From NCBI RefSeq assembly GCF_011813015.1, contig NZ_QHLQ01000027.1, forward strand, positions 1 to 36,616: a stretch of 36,616 nucleotides of DNA, written 5' to 3'. Position numbers and translations under genes: made by a program. Numbering within the stretch: position 1 is the stretch's first letter; every line of letters starts with the position of its first letter. Of this stretch, positions 8,093 through 16,316 are shown in pieces. The DNA comes from Parasedimentitalea denitrificans (GTDB lineage: Bacteria; Pseudomonadota; Alphaproteobacteria; Rhodobacterales; Rhodobacteraceae). The notes under the pieces are model-generated. The model was not told the origin of the DNA, did no database searches, and saw only the letters and a list, made by a program, of their open reading frames with translations.

Positions 8093-9256
8093 CTATTGCC
8101 ACTTCCCTTCGAAATCCTCTGGGATCAGTAGATTGTTCTCACTCAAATCACCGACCTGCCGCACGCCACACAACCCCATCGATGTATCCAGCTCTTTGTG
8201 GATCACTTCCAAAGACTTGGTAACGCCCGCCTCGCCCATGGCACCCAATCCATAGATATAAGCGCGGCCAATGTAGGTCCCTTTCGCCCCCATCGATAGC
8301 GCCTTGAGCACGTCCTGGCCCGAACGAATTCCGCTATCTAGGTGAACCTCGATCTTATCGCCAACCGCATCCATGATCGCAGGCAGGGACTTAATTGCAC
8401 TCAGCGCTCCGTCCAATTGGCGACCACCGTGGTTGGAAACGATGATGGCGTCAGCTCCAACATTCAACGCCTGCTTGGCGTCCTCGGCATCCAAGATCCC
8501 CTTGATGATCAGTGGCCCGTCCCACATCTTGCGAAACTCGCGGATACGATCCCAGTCCAAAGCCTGATCAAAAGCTTCAGCCGTCCATGTGCTAAGTGAC
8601 GATGGGTCTTTAACCCCCTTGGCATGGCCAACAATATTGCCAAAGAAACGGCGCTTGGTGCCCAGCATGCCTAGCCCCCACTGCACCTTGGTCATCATGT
8701 TGCTGACCGATTTCACTGTCAGTTTTGGCGGGGCAGACAAGCCATTTTTCAGGTCTTTGTGTCGTTGGCCTAGCAACTGCAGGTCAACTGTAATCACCGC
8801 TGCCGAACACTTGGCGTCCTTAGCGCGGTCAAACAGGCGCTGCATGAAATCATCGTCTTTCAGTGTGTAGACTTGCAGCCAGAATGGCTTCTTTGTGTGT
8901 TCGGCCACATCCTCGATCGAACAAATCGACATGGTAGACAGGGTATAGGGTACGCCAAAATTTTCAGCAGCACGCGCCGCTTTGATCTCGCCATCAGCGT
9001 GCTGCATGCCTGTCAATCCAACCGGTGCCAGCGCAACCGGCATCGACACATCCTGCCCTATCATTTGGCTAGCTGTCGACCGGCCGGTCATATCAATTGC
9101 AACGCGCTGACGCAGGCGGATCTGGTCAAAATCGGTGGTGTTCTCACGAAACGTCTGCTCGGTCCAGCTACCGCTTTCGGCATAGTCGTAAAACATCCGC
9201 GGAACCCGGCGCTGATAAATCCGTTTGAGGTCGTCGATATTGGTAATGACTGGCAT
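8093..9256 (-). CDS. lldD: L-lactate dehydrogenase, FMN-dependent alpha-hydroxy acid dehydrogenase
   Basis: Oxidises L-lactate to pyruvate at the inner membrane, passing electrons from FMN to the respiratory chain. The 387-aa protein has the family's TIM-barrel motifs. Examples are PRMFYDYAESGSWTE near the N-terminus, LQVYTLKDDD, the catalytic signature SNHGGRQLDGA with the active-site histidine and arginine, and the FMN phosphate site DSGIRSGQDVLKALSMGAKG. Length and motifs match LldD; other alpha-hydroxy acids (glycolate, mandelate) cannot be excluded. The start MPVITNIDDLKRIYQRR is typical of the family. A 21-bp palindrome lies 18 bp upstream, which points to repression by a dimeric regulator, but no such regulator is encoded next to it. 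Confidence 0.9.
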   Translation of the reverse strand: MPVITNIDDLKRIYQRRVPRMFYDYAESGSWTEQTFRENTTDFDQIRLRQRVAIDMTGRSTASQMIGQDVSMPVALAPVGLTGMQHADGEIKAARAAENFGVPYTLSTMSICSIEDVAEHTKKPFWLQVYTLKDDDFMQRLFDRAKDAKCSAAVITVDLQLLGQRHKDLKNGLSAPPKLTVKSVSNMMTKVQWGLGMLGTKRRFFGNIVGHAKGVKDPSSLSTWTAEAFDQALDWDRIREFRKMWDGPLIIKGILDAEDAKQALNVGADAIIVSNHGGRQLDGALSAIKSLPAIMDAVGDKIEVHLDSGIRSGQDVLKALSMGAKGTYIGRAYIYGLGAMGEAGVTKSLEVIHKELDTSMGLCGVRQVGDLSENNLLIPEDFEGKWQ

Positions 9257-9274
9257 TTCGTGTCGCTCTCACTT

Positions 9275-9295
9275 TTGGTAAAGAAAATTTACCAA
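9275..9295. promoter_or_regulatory. Palindromic operator candidate in the lldD leader
   Basis: TTGGTAAA and TTTACCAA form a perfect 8-bp inverted repeat around GAAAA, just upstream of the lldD ribosome binding site. The position (between promoter and start codon) fits a repressor site, for instance for a GntR-type lactate regulator. The regulator identity is inference. Confidence 0.5.
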
Positions 9296-9334
9296 TCTGA
9301 ATGATCAACTGCAACAGAAAATTCGACGCACCTC

Positions 9335-9377
9335 TTGAAAGTGCGATATCGCACTATATTTAGTGCGATATCGTACA
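9335..9377 (+). promoter_or_regulatory. Promoter with two MarR-type operators
   Basis: Two copies of a 16-bp palindrome: AGTGCGATATCGCACT (9340-9355, perfect) and AGTGCGATATCGTACA (9362-9377, two mismatches). Their centres are 22 bp apart, two helical turns. A -35-like TTGAAA (9335-9340) abuts the first copy and a -10-like TATTTA (9357-9362) lies between the copies, so bound protein would cover the promoter. The downstream unit encodes a MarR protein, making autorepression likely. Confidence 0.75.
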
Positions 9378-9389
9378 AAAAGGTGACCT

Positions 9390-10535
9390 ATGACAATTTC
9401 CAGACGCAAAGCTCTTTCCATGATTGGTGGCGGTGTAATTCTTGCCGCGGCAGGAACTGGGGTTCACATAACCCGCAAGCCAACCAAGGCTTTGGCACCA
9501 TGGGCCGCGGCCGGTCAGTATAACGAAGTCCGCAAGCGCGCGCTGTCCTACGCTATCCTTGCCCCGAACCCGCACAACCGACAGCCCTGGATGGTTGATC
9601 TGGCCACACCGGATCAAGTCAAACTCTATGTGGATACCAGTCGCCTTCTGCCGCACACAGACCCGTTCAGCCGTCAGATCACCATCGGTCAGGGCTGTTT
9701 TCTTGAGGTCATGCGGATGGCAGCCGCGCAGGATGGCTATGATGTGCAGTTCGACCTGTTCCCCGAAGGGTCTGACACTGAAAAACTGGACAGCCGCCCC
9801 GTTGCCATCGCCCATTTTCAGAAATCAGATACGGTTCAGCCCGACCCTTTGTTCGCGCACATCATGCAGCGGCGCACACAAAAAGAGCCCTTTGAAATGG
9901 ATCGACCGGTTAGCGACAGCGATCTGCGTGGCCTGATTAGTGCGTCGCAATCCGGCACGCGGCGTTGGGCCGACAATTCGGACCAATCTGTGGAGCATTA
10001 CCGCAAACTGTCCGAAGAGGCGATGATGGTCGAAATCGACACACCCCATACCTATCGTGAAAGCGTCGATCTGTTCCGCATTGGTCGCGCCGAGGTCAAT
10101 ACGAACCCAGACGGTATCGACTTCTCTGGTCCGTTGTTCGAAACGCTCAACATGTTTGGCCTGTTCAGCCGCAAAGCAGCCCTAGACAAAGAAAGTGTGA
10201 CCTATACCGGCGGCATCGACGCTGTTTTATCAAACACGCGCACCGCGATGGCGCATATCTGGATAACCACTAAGGGCAACACACGCGAGGATCAGATCAC
10301 TGCGGGACGCGATTGGGTGCGGCTGAACCTGCAAACCACCGCGCTTGGCATGGGCCTGCAACCGCTAAGTCAGGCGCTACAAGAATACCCGGAAATGGCT
10401 GATCACTACGCCCAAATCCACAAAGAACTGGCCGAGGACGGGGAAACCGTGCAAATGTTTGGACGCCTTGGATATTGTGCGCCAGTCCCGGAAAGCCCGC
10501 GCTGGCCATTGGAAGCGAAGATCATAGATGCCTGA
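9390..10535 (+). CDS. Tat-exported or anchored nitroreductase-like (Acg-type) oxidoreductase
   Basis: A 381-aa protein of the nitroreductase-like, FMN-binding Acg group. The N-terminus SRRKALSMIGGGVILAAAG carries a twin-arginine motif followed by a hydrophobic stretch, so it is likely exported folded by Tat or anchored in the membrane facing the periplasm. The nitroreductase core starts with RKRALSYAILAPNPHNRQPW, an FMN-contacting region, and continues with IGQGCFLEVMRMAA and the C-terminal TTALGMGLQPLSQALQE and RLGYC motifs. The substrate is unknown; quinones, nitro-compounds or a storage role for flavin are all possible. It forms a two-gene unit with the overlapping marR gene behind paired palindromes, so it is probably induced by a small molecule that releases MarR. 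The ribosome binding site AAGGTGA precedes the start. Confidence 0.75.
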   Translation: MTISRRKALSMIGGGVILAAAGTGVHITRKPTKALAPWAAAGQYNEVRKRALSYAILAPNPHNRQPWMVDLATPDQVKLYVDTSRLLPHTDPFSRQITIGQGCFLEVMRMAAAQDGYDVQFDLFPEGSDTEKLDSRPVAIAHFQKSDTVQPDPLFAHIMQRRTQKEPFEMDRPVSDSDLRGLISASQSGTRRWADNSDQSVEHYRKLSEEAMMVEIDTPHTYRESVDLFRIGRAEVNTNPDGIDFSGPLFETLNMFGLFSRKAALDKESVTYTGGIDAVLSNTRTAMAHIWITTKGNTREDQITAGRDWVRLNLQTTALGMGLQPLSQALQEYPEMADHYAQIHKELAEDGETVQMFGRLGYCAPVPESPRWPLEAKIIDA

Positions 10536-10980
10536 CACACGGCCCTCTCCTTATTTTGTACTGTTCAACGAAATAGGGATCCTACATCAGCTCAGCCGCG
10601 CCCTGCTTGAGGCACGACTGCCTGATGGGTTGCTCAGCTCACATTTCGGTGTGCTCAACCATCTGGTGCGCGTTGGCGAGGGGACGACCCCCCTTGCCAT
10701 TGCCCGCGCATTTCAGGTTCCCAAAACCACGATGACCCACACCCTAAGCGGATGTGTCAAACACGGGTTGATCGAAATGCGCCCCAACCCAGAAGATGCC
10801 CGCAGCAAATGCATCTGGCTGACCGACAAGGGCCGTCAGGTCAGAGAAGACATGGTTGCAGCAGCCGCTACGGGCATGGGCGATTTTGCCGAGCACTTCC
10901 CGGAAGACAAAGTCGAAGCCTTGCTGCCTGCCCTGACCGAGATGCGCCAATTTCTGGACAAAGCACGAGACGAGATTTAA
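10528..10980 (+). CDS. MarR family transcriptional regulator
   Basis: A 150-aa winged-helix repressor. The recognition helix region reads TTPLAIARAFQVPKTTMTHT, and the wing NPEDARSKCIWLTDKGRQV is typical of MarR proteins. The start codon overlaps the upstream oxidoreductase stop by 8 nt, so the two are translationally coupled. Its likely target is the pair of 16-bp palindromes in front of the operon (9340-9377), giving autorepression relieved by a ligand. No conserved redox cysteine pair is obvious, so a small ligand is more likely than oxidation as the signal, though this is a guess. It converges on the MttB-like gene, with stops 10 bp apart. Confidence 0.85.
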   Translation: MPDTRPSPYFVLFNEIGILHQLSRALLEARLPDGLLSSHFGVLNHLVRVGEGTTPLAIARAFQVPKTTMTHTLSGCVKHGLIEMRPNPEDARSKCIWLTDKGRQVREDMVAAAATGMGDFAEHFPEDKVEALLPALTEMRQFLDKARDEI

Positions 10981-10990
10981 GCGCGAACGC

Positions 10991-12562
10991 TTAGATCGTT
11001 TCGACTTTGCCTTTATAGACTTCAACGATGTGCTTGTCGGCGGCCAAAGCCAAAGCTGCTATTTCCTTGTTCTGATCCTCGTTCAGAACACCTTGCTCGG
11101 GCGCGGCAGCGATATAGGCCAAAGCTGTATCGCGGGCTTCCTCAAAGGCACCACGCCGATCCGATGCCTCGTAATCATCACGCCCCATGCGCTGGAACAC
11201 TTTTGGCACCATCTGATCGCGGCACCCAGAAACCGTGTGGTTGCTGTCCAGAAAATGCCCGCCGACCGCAACCTTACACATTTCATCCCAATTCATACTG
11301 TCTTCGCTAATATCTGGCACCCGTAAGAAGCGGCTCGTCATAGCCCCGATCTCATTGTCCAGTACGGCCTGTACCGGACTGAAAACGGTGGCGCATTCCA
11401 GCTGGCCCACGCCACCCAGAATATCAGCCCCCGACAAGGCCACAGTTTGCATCAACATGGCGCGTTCGGCCATGGACTGGTGATCAGCATCCGGCGTATC
11501 CGAGCCTGCCCCATAGGTATGTGCCATCAGACCAAACCCATGCTTGGCCAGTTGCGCCGACAGGCTGGCCGCCTGCATCGCCTCGACGCTGGACTGCAAG
11601 GCGCTTCCGGTGCGCATATCAAGCGCGAACATCAGCGGCGTCGCGATAATTGGCAGGCCCGGCGACAGCACATGCGCCATGGTGATCATTCCGACGACCT
11701 CGGTCACGGCCATCAGCGATAGGGCCGATACCGACAGCGGCGCGGTGCCGCCGGCAGAAGGCAATGAACAGGCATGCACAGGCACGCCGTATTGGCCGCA
11801 TTTGATGATAACCTCGGTGTCCATATACTTGAACTCCAACGGCGAGAACGAGCAGGTGATGCAACTTGTCGATGGATTGGCGCGCAATTCATCGTCGCCA
11901 CCCGCAGCAATGGCGGCAATTTTCAAAAGGTAATCGATGTTTTCCTTTTGATAGGGCTGCATCCAAGTGTGTTTGGTCGTGTGACTGGTGATCTTGGCAT
12001 AAGAGTGAATGTCTGCAGTGACTTCGGGCACGCCATGCACAAACGGATGTGCGATATACCCCACCTGATCAAGTTGGTCGGCCACCGCAGCAATCTCACC
12101 CGCCGCTTTCAGATCCATATTCCGATACGAAGCATCGCGCGGATCGACATAGCCATGGCCACCGGTCCCCGTGCGCAACACAAAGCCACCGTCCAAACGC
12201 GGGATGGTCAGATCACGATCACGGGTCTTGCCACATAACCGCGCCTGTTTCGGAGTTGCGGCCAGGGCTTCTTCGACCATGGCGCGGGGCATACGCAACC
12301 GGCCCGCCTCGGCTCCTTCGGTGGCCCCTGCCCGTTTCAACGCCTCTTGGGCAACGGGATGGACGACCATCACGCCATACTCTGCCAACAGACGGAAAAC
12401 GCGCTCTTTCATGAACGCCATACGATCACTGTCAAGAAACCCAAACCCGGCACGCGGCCCGATCACGTGTTCCATTGAAAATGCATCCGCCGCTGACCGG
12501 GTGATTGGTGGGTTCTTGCGCCCGCGGCGCTTGGGTGTCGGGGTTACTGTGCTCTCAACCAT
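10991..12562 (-). CDS. Trimethylamine methyltransferase (MttB) family protein, non-pyrrolysine type
   Basis: A 523-aa member of the MttB superfamily, which transfers methyl groups from quaternary or tertiary amines to a corrinoid protein. No in-frame TAG occurs, so it is a non-pyrrolysine member such as glycine betaine methyltransferases, and the substrate may be betaine, carnitine or a related amine. Recognisable segments are GFLDSDRMAFMKERVFRLLA, RLDGGFVLRTGTGGHGYVDP, SFSPLEFKYMDTEVIIKCG and ASLSAQLAKHGFGLMAHTYG. The start at 12562 is preferred over the ATG at 12568 because AGGAGG is only one base from the latter but 7 nt from the former. No corrinoid protein or methyl-acceptor transferase is adjacent, so its partners must lie elsewhere. 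Confidence 0.85.
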   Translation of the reverse strand: MVESTVTPTPKRRGRKNPPITRSAADAFSMEHVIGPRAGFGFLDSDRMAFMKERVFRLLAEYGVMVVHPVAQEALKRAGATEGAEAGRLRMPRAMVEEALAATPKQARLCGKTRDRDLTIPRLDGGFVLRTGTGGHGYVDPRDASYRNMDLKAAGEIAAVADQLDQVGYIAHPFVHGVPEVTADIHSYAKITSHTTKHTWMQPYQKENIDYLLKIAAIAAGGDDELRANPSTSCITCSFSPLEFKYMDTEVIIKCGQYGVPVHACSLPSAGGTAPLSVSALSLMAVTEVVGMITMAHVLSPGLPIIATPLMFALDMRTGSALQSSVEAMQAASLSAQLAKHGFGLMAHTYGAGSDTPDADHQSMAERAMLMQTVALSGADILGGVGQLECATVFSPVQAVLDNEIGAMTSRFLRVPDISEDSMNWDEMCKVAVGGHFLDSNHTVSGCRDQMVPKVFQRMGRDDYEASDRRGAFEEARDTALAYIAAAPEQGVLNEDQNKEIAALALAADKHIVEVYKGKVETI

Positions 12563-12675
12563 GCTCATTCCTCCTCAGGAAAATGAAGACCATGGCACAC
12601 ACCGATTCCGCTCACTGCCTGCCGACTTGAGCAGGGTGATGGTAGCAGCAACGAAATGGCACTCAAGTTTTTTGT

Positions 12676-13467
12676 TTAGGCCCGGTGGGCGCCGTCAGAC
12701 AGCGACTTCACAAAGGCCAGCACTTCATCCACTGGCTTGCCCGCCCCGATTTGGCTGACAATGGCACTGCCCACAACCGCGCCATCCGAGATAGAGGCGA
12801 TTTTCTCGGCCCGTTCTGGTGTGTTGATACCAAAACCAACAATGACCGGCAGGTCAGTGGCTGACTTGATACGGGAAACTTCGGGGCCAACATCGCCAGC
12901 TTCTGCCTCGGCCGCACCGGTGATACCAGTGATCGAGACATAATAAACAAAGCCCGACGTATTCTGCAGCACCCGCGGCAGACGCGCGTCATCAGTGGTC
13001 GGGGTCGCCAAGCGAATGAAGTTCAACCCAGCCTTTTGCGCCGGGATGCACAGTTCACTGTCCTCTTCCGGCGGCAGGTCTACTACGATCAAACCATCGA
13101 TACCGGCTGCTTTGGCATCGACCAGGAACTTGTCGACACCGCGCGAATAGATTGGATTGTAATATCCCATCAACACAATCGGGGTGGTATCGTCGGTCTT
13201 GCGGAACTCGGTCGCCAGATCCAGCGTCCGCTGGAGGGTCATGCCACCATCCAGCGCGCGCTGACCGGCCAGCTGAATTGTCGGACCGTCGGCCATTGGG
13301 TCGGTGAACGGCAAGCCCAGCTCGATGATGTCAACACCCGCAGCAGGCAGGCCTTTGACGATCTCTAGCGACGTGTCAAAATCCGGATCGCCCGCCATCA
13401 CGTAGGATACAAAAGCTTTTTTTCCTGCTGCCGAAAGTTCGGCAAATTTGGCGTCAATACGGGTCAT
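12676..13467 (-). CDS. trpA: Tryptophan synthase alpha chain
   Basis: Cleaves indole-3-glycerol phosphate to indole and glyceraldehyde 3-phosphate in the TrpA2B2 complex, the penultimate chemical step of tryptophan synthesis. The 263-aa protein has the two catalytic acids at the same numbers as E. coli, E49 (IIELGLPF) and D60 (DPMADGP). It also has the phosphate-binding segments VIVGFGINTPE and GAVVGSAIV, and the loop YYVSITGITGA. The frame is open upstream to 13524, but the family start MTRIDAKFAEL at 13467 has AAAAGG just upstream. trpB is not in the window, so trpA is separated from its partner gene. It is divergent from ychF, with a 174-bp shared promoter region. Confidence 0.96.
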   Translation of the reverse strand: MTRIDAKFAELSAAGKKAFVSYVMAGDPDFDTSLEIVKGLPAAGVDIIELGLPFTDPMADGPTIQLAGQRALDGGMTLQRTLDLATEFRKTDDTTPIVLMGYYNPIYSRGVDKFLVDAKAAGIDGLIVVDLPPEEDSELCIPAQKAGLNFIRLATPTTDDARLPRVLQNTSGFVYYVSITGITGAAEAEAGDVGPEVSRIKSATDLPVIVGFGINTPERAEKIASISDGAVVGSAIVSQIGAGKPVDEVLAFVKSLSDGAHRA

Positions 13468-13641
13468 GATCAGGCCTTTTCCAATGTACCCGTTGGATGT
13501 GCCCAAATCTGAAGGGGAAATCAATACCGCCCGCGCAAACGGGCCAGGAACACCACCTTGTTTCGACTGTAGCCTGCCAACTATGGCTATTTTGGCTGCA
13601 GACAGCTATGAGCGGCGCAACTGCAGTTTCAGGAGGCCGTC

Positions 13642-14739
13642 ATGGGCTTTAAAATGGGGATCGTTGGGCTTCCAAACGTCGGTAAGTCCACATTGTTCAA
13701 CGCATTGACCAAAACCGCTTCGGCGCAGGCGGCCAACTTTCCGTTCTGTACCATCGAGCCCAACGTGGGCGAGGTTGGCGTGCCCGATTCGCGGCTGGAC
13801 AAGCTGGCAGCCATTGCTGGCTCCAAACAGATCATCCCCACGCGGATGACATTTGTTGATATTGCCGGTCTGGTCAAAGGTGCGTCACAAGGCGAAGGAT
13901 TGGGCAACCAGTTCTTGGCCAACATCCGCGAGACCGACTCGATTGCCCATGTGCTGCGCTGTTTTGAGGACGGCGACGTGACCCACGTTGAGGATCGCGT
14001 TGAACCGGTGGCTGATGCTGAAACCATCGAAACCGAACTGATGCTCGCCGATCTAGAGAGCATCGAACGGCGTCGTACTAACTTGGTGCGCAAGCTAAAG
14101 GGCAACGACAAAGAAGCCCAACAACAGGATCGCCTGTTGGCCGCCGCCCAAGAGATGCTGGAAGACGGCAAGCCTGCCCGTTTGGTCGAAGTCGACGACG
14201 AAGACCTGAAGGCTTGGAAGTTGCTACAGCTTTTGACCAGCAAGCCAATTCTGTATGTCTGCAACGTTGGCGAAGAAGAATCCGTCGATGGCAACGCCCA
14301 CTCTGCCCGCGTGGCCGAAATGGCCGCTGCACAGGGCAACAGCCATGTCATTATCTCGGCCCAGATCGAAGAAGAAATTTCGCAGCTGGACCCGGAAGAG
14401 GCAGAGATGTTCCTTGGCGAGATGGGTCTGGCCGAGGCTGGTCTGGACCGTTTGATCCGCGCTGGCTATGAGCTGCTGCATCTGGAAACCTATTTCACCG
14501 TCGGCCCGAAAGAGGCCCGTGCATGGACCATCCGCACAGGCACCAGCGCCCCACAGGCCGCCGGCGTCATCCACGGCGACTTTGAAAAAGGCTTTATCCG
14601 CGCCGAAACCATCGCCTATGACGACTTTATCGCCAACAACGGTGAGCAAGGCGCCAAAGAGGCTGGCAAGATGCGCGCCGAAGGCAAGGCATATATTGTG
14701 CAGGACGGTGACGTCATGCATTTCTTGTTCAACAATTGA
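13642..14739 (+). CDS. ychF: Ribosome-binding ATPase YchF (Obg-family, redox-regulated)
   Basis: A 365-aa cytoplasmic P-loop NTPase of the Obg superfamily that prefers ATP and binds ribosomes. The G1 loop is GLPNVGKST (9-17). The G2/G3 region contains PTRMTFVDIAGLVKGASQGE, and NIRETDSIAHVLRCFED is a hallmark of YchF. The specificity loop YVCNVGEEE replaces NKxD and explains ATP use. A coiled-coil insertion lies at about 130-200, and the C-terminal TGS domain includes QAAGVIHGDFEKGFIRAE. Length matches the family (about 363). AGGAGG precedes the start. It is followed after 15 bp by the nucleoside hydrolase gene, so both probably share a transcript ending at the terminator at 15750-15802. Confidence 0.97.
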   Translation: MGFKMGIVGLPNVGKSTLFNALTKTASAQAANFPFCTIEPNVGEVGVPDSRLDKLAAIAGSKQIIPTRMTFVDIAGLVKGASQGEGLGNQFLANIRETDSIAHVLRCFEDGDVTHVEDRVEPVADAETIETELMLADLESIERRRTNLVRKLKGNDKEAQQQDRLLAAAQEMLEDGKPARLVEVDDEDLKAWKLLQLLTSKPILYVCNVGEEESVDGNAHSARVAEMAAAQGNSHVIISAQIEEEISQLDPEEAEMFLGEMGLAEAGLDRLIRAGYELLHLETYFTVGPKEARAWTIRTGTSAPQAAGVIHGDFEKGFIRAETIAYDDFIANNGEQGAKEAGKMRAEGKAYIVQDGDVMHFLFNN

Positions 14740-14754
14740 TCCAGGAGACCCGTC

Positions 14755-15678
14755 ATGGCTGTTAAAATGATCATCGACACCGATCCGGGGATCGACGACG
14801 CCATGGCGATTTTCTACGCCGCAGCAGCGTCGGATATTGACCTGTTGGGTCTGACCACTGTGTTTGGCAATGTCACCACCCACATTGCCACTCGCAACGC
14901 CCTTCGACTGCTAGAAGCCGCCGGTTTGGAACTCCCCGTGGCGCACGGTGCCGAGGCACCGCTGGTGCTGCCGCCCTTTACACCGTCAGCCCATGTTCAC
15001 GGTGACGAAGGGTTCGGCGATATTCCGGCGGCCCAGCCCAAGGGGCAACCAGTTGACGAAGACGCCGCCGATTTCCTGTGCCGCATGGCCCGCGAACATA
15101 AGGGAGAGTTGGTGGTTTGCCCAATCGGGCCGCTAACTAATATTGCAATCGCCCTGCAACGCGACCCCGAGTTTGCCAAGAATGTCGCGCGCATCGTGAT
15201 CATGGGTGGATCGCTGAATGAGGGTGGCAATATCACTCCACATGCCGAAGCCAACATCTACCACGATCCCCACGCTGCGGATGTGGTGTTTGCATCCGAC
15301 GCAAAGGTTGTGATGGTCGGTCTGGATGTCACACATCGTATTATGTGCACACAGTCAGATTTTACGTCTATTGCGGCCCAAGCCCCCGAGCTGGGCGGGA
15401 TGCTGCAAGAAATGTCGGTGTTCTATTTGAACTTCTACGAATCCGTTGGCAAATTCGACGGCTGTTCACTGCATGACCCGGCGGCCGTAATAGCCTGCAC
15501 CCATCCCGAGCTATTCGAGAAGCAACCCGTCCCACTAAAGGTCTCTTGCGAGGGAGAAACCTCAGGCGCTACCTTGGCAGACTTGGACAGTCAACGCTCC
15601 CCAGTTGATGTCTGTATCAAGGTACAGTCAGATGCAGTGAAAGAGCTGTTCTTCAAGCGACTGTCACTGCTACCCTGA
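14755..15678 (+). CDS. Inosine-uridine preferring nucleoside hydrolase family protein
   Basis: Hydrolyses the N-glycosidic bond of ribonucleosides, giving ribose and a free base for salvage. The 307-aa protein begins with the family's Ca2+-binding signature DTDPGIDD at residues 8-15. Further motifs are IMGGSLNEGGNITPHAEANI, which shapes the ribose site, and the late HDPAAV with the second conserved aspartate and histidine. Base specificity cannot be read with certainty. It begins 15 bp after ychF with its own CCAGGAGA ribosome binding site, so it is probably co-transcribed. The functional link to YchF is unclear and may just reflect shared expression. Confidence 0.92.
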   Translation: MAVKMIIDTDPGIDDAMAIFYAAAASDIDLLGLTTVFGNVTTHIATRNALRLLEAAGLELPVAHGAEAPLVLPPFTPSAHVHGDEGFGDIPAAQPKGQPVDEDAADFLCRMAREHKGELVVCPIGPLTNIAIALQRDPEFAKNVARIVIMGGSLNEGGNITPHAEANIYHDPHAADVVFASDAKVVMVGLDVTHRIMCTQSDFTSIAAQAPELGGMLQEMSVFYLNFYESVGKFDGCSLHDPAAVIACTHPELFEKQPVPLKVSCEGETSGATLADLDSQRSPVDVCIKVQSDAVKELFFKRLSLLP

Positions 15679-15749
15679 AACTCCCCCAAGGGGTAATGCG
15701 GGGCTTCCGGTCGGGGCACGGTTCCAACACCTAAGCCTCAAAAGGGAGC

Positions 15750-15802
15750 AATCGCGGCGGCCAATTAGTGTAGGTATGAAATTGGTGCAGCCGCGATTTT
15801 TC
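15750..15802 (+). terminator. Rho-independent terminator after the nucleoside hydrolase gene
   Basis: AATCGCGGC pairs with GCCGCGATT, and CCAATT with AATTGG further in, separated by a small internal loop (GG/TGCA) and closed by a roughly 12-nt loop. A T-run follows (15797-15801). The extended 15-pair stem makes it a strong terminator for the ychF unit. Confidence 0.75.
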
Positions 15803-15870
15803 GCGCGATTTCAGCCACTTACTGTGCCAATCAGCCTAGAAGGCTTGAAGCGCGAAAATAGTTAGGTAAT

Positions 15871-16092
15871 TTACAATTTCGGCGGAATAGGCTCAGCCTG
15901 AGTGTCATGGCGCCAATTGCCCAGATCTGTATTGATCCAATCTTTTACACGCTCTAGCCCGGGTGTATTGTTGGCCTCTAAGAAGCGCAACATTTCGCGG
16001 GTACCGTGCTGATACCCAGCGCGATAGCTTTCTTCCGGATCAGTCTGCACGCCTTCGAACCCGAAGGGTCTTTTGAATTCGCTATGCGGCAT
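15871..16092 (-). CDS. Small conserved-looking hypothetical protein (73 aa)
   Basis: I do not recognise this protein. It is 73 aa, soluble and rich in charged and aromatic residues (RAGYQHGTREMLRFLEAN, then DWINTDLGNWR). It has no signal peptide or membrane segment. I chose the ATG at 16092 because the longer reading to 16194 adds a cysteine/serine-rich stretch unlike a natural N-terminus, and AAAGGA lies about 11 nt upstream of 16092. The composition looks coding, and similar short proteins are common in Rhodobacteraceae, but no function can be given. It is divergent from the three-component regulator genes and convergent with ychF/nucleoside hydrolase. Confidence 0.6.
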   Translation of the reverse strand: MPHSEFKRPFGFEGVQTDPEESYRAGYQHGTREMLRFLEANNTPGLERVKDWINTDLGNWRHDTQAEPIPPKL

Positions 16093-16316
16093 ATCTCTTG
16101 TTATCCTTTTGGCTACAGCAAGCGAACCGCTTGCTTTTGGCGACAAAGGACACGTCCCCTGCCCTCTGCTTCTTGGGCAGTATCGCTGAATCATAATAAT
16201 GTTCGCTTAATGGACCCAGTAAAAGATGGAGTTGGCCTGCGAAAAATATTGTCTTGAGGAGACGATACCTTTCGATCGGCATTCTTGTTATTGTTTAAGA
16301 ACATAAGGAGAGGCCC

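Noticed and set aside
13629..14351. Minus-strand 240-codon frame opposite ychF
   Set aside because: Serine-rich, low-information translation caused by ychF codon bias; ychF motifs are unambiguous on the plus strand.
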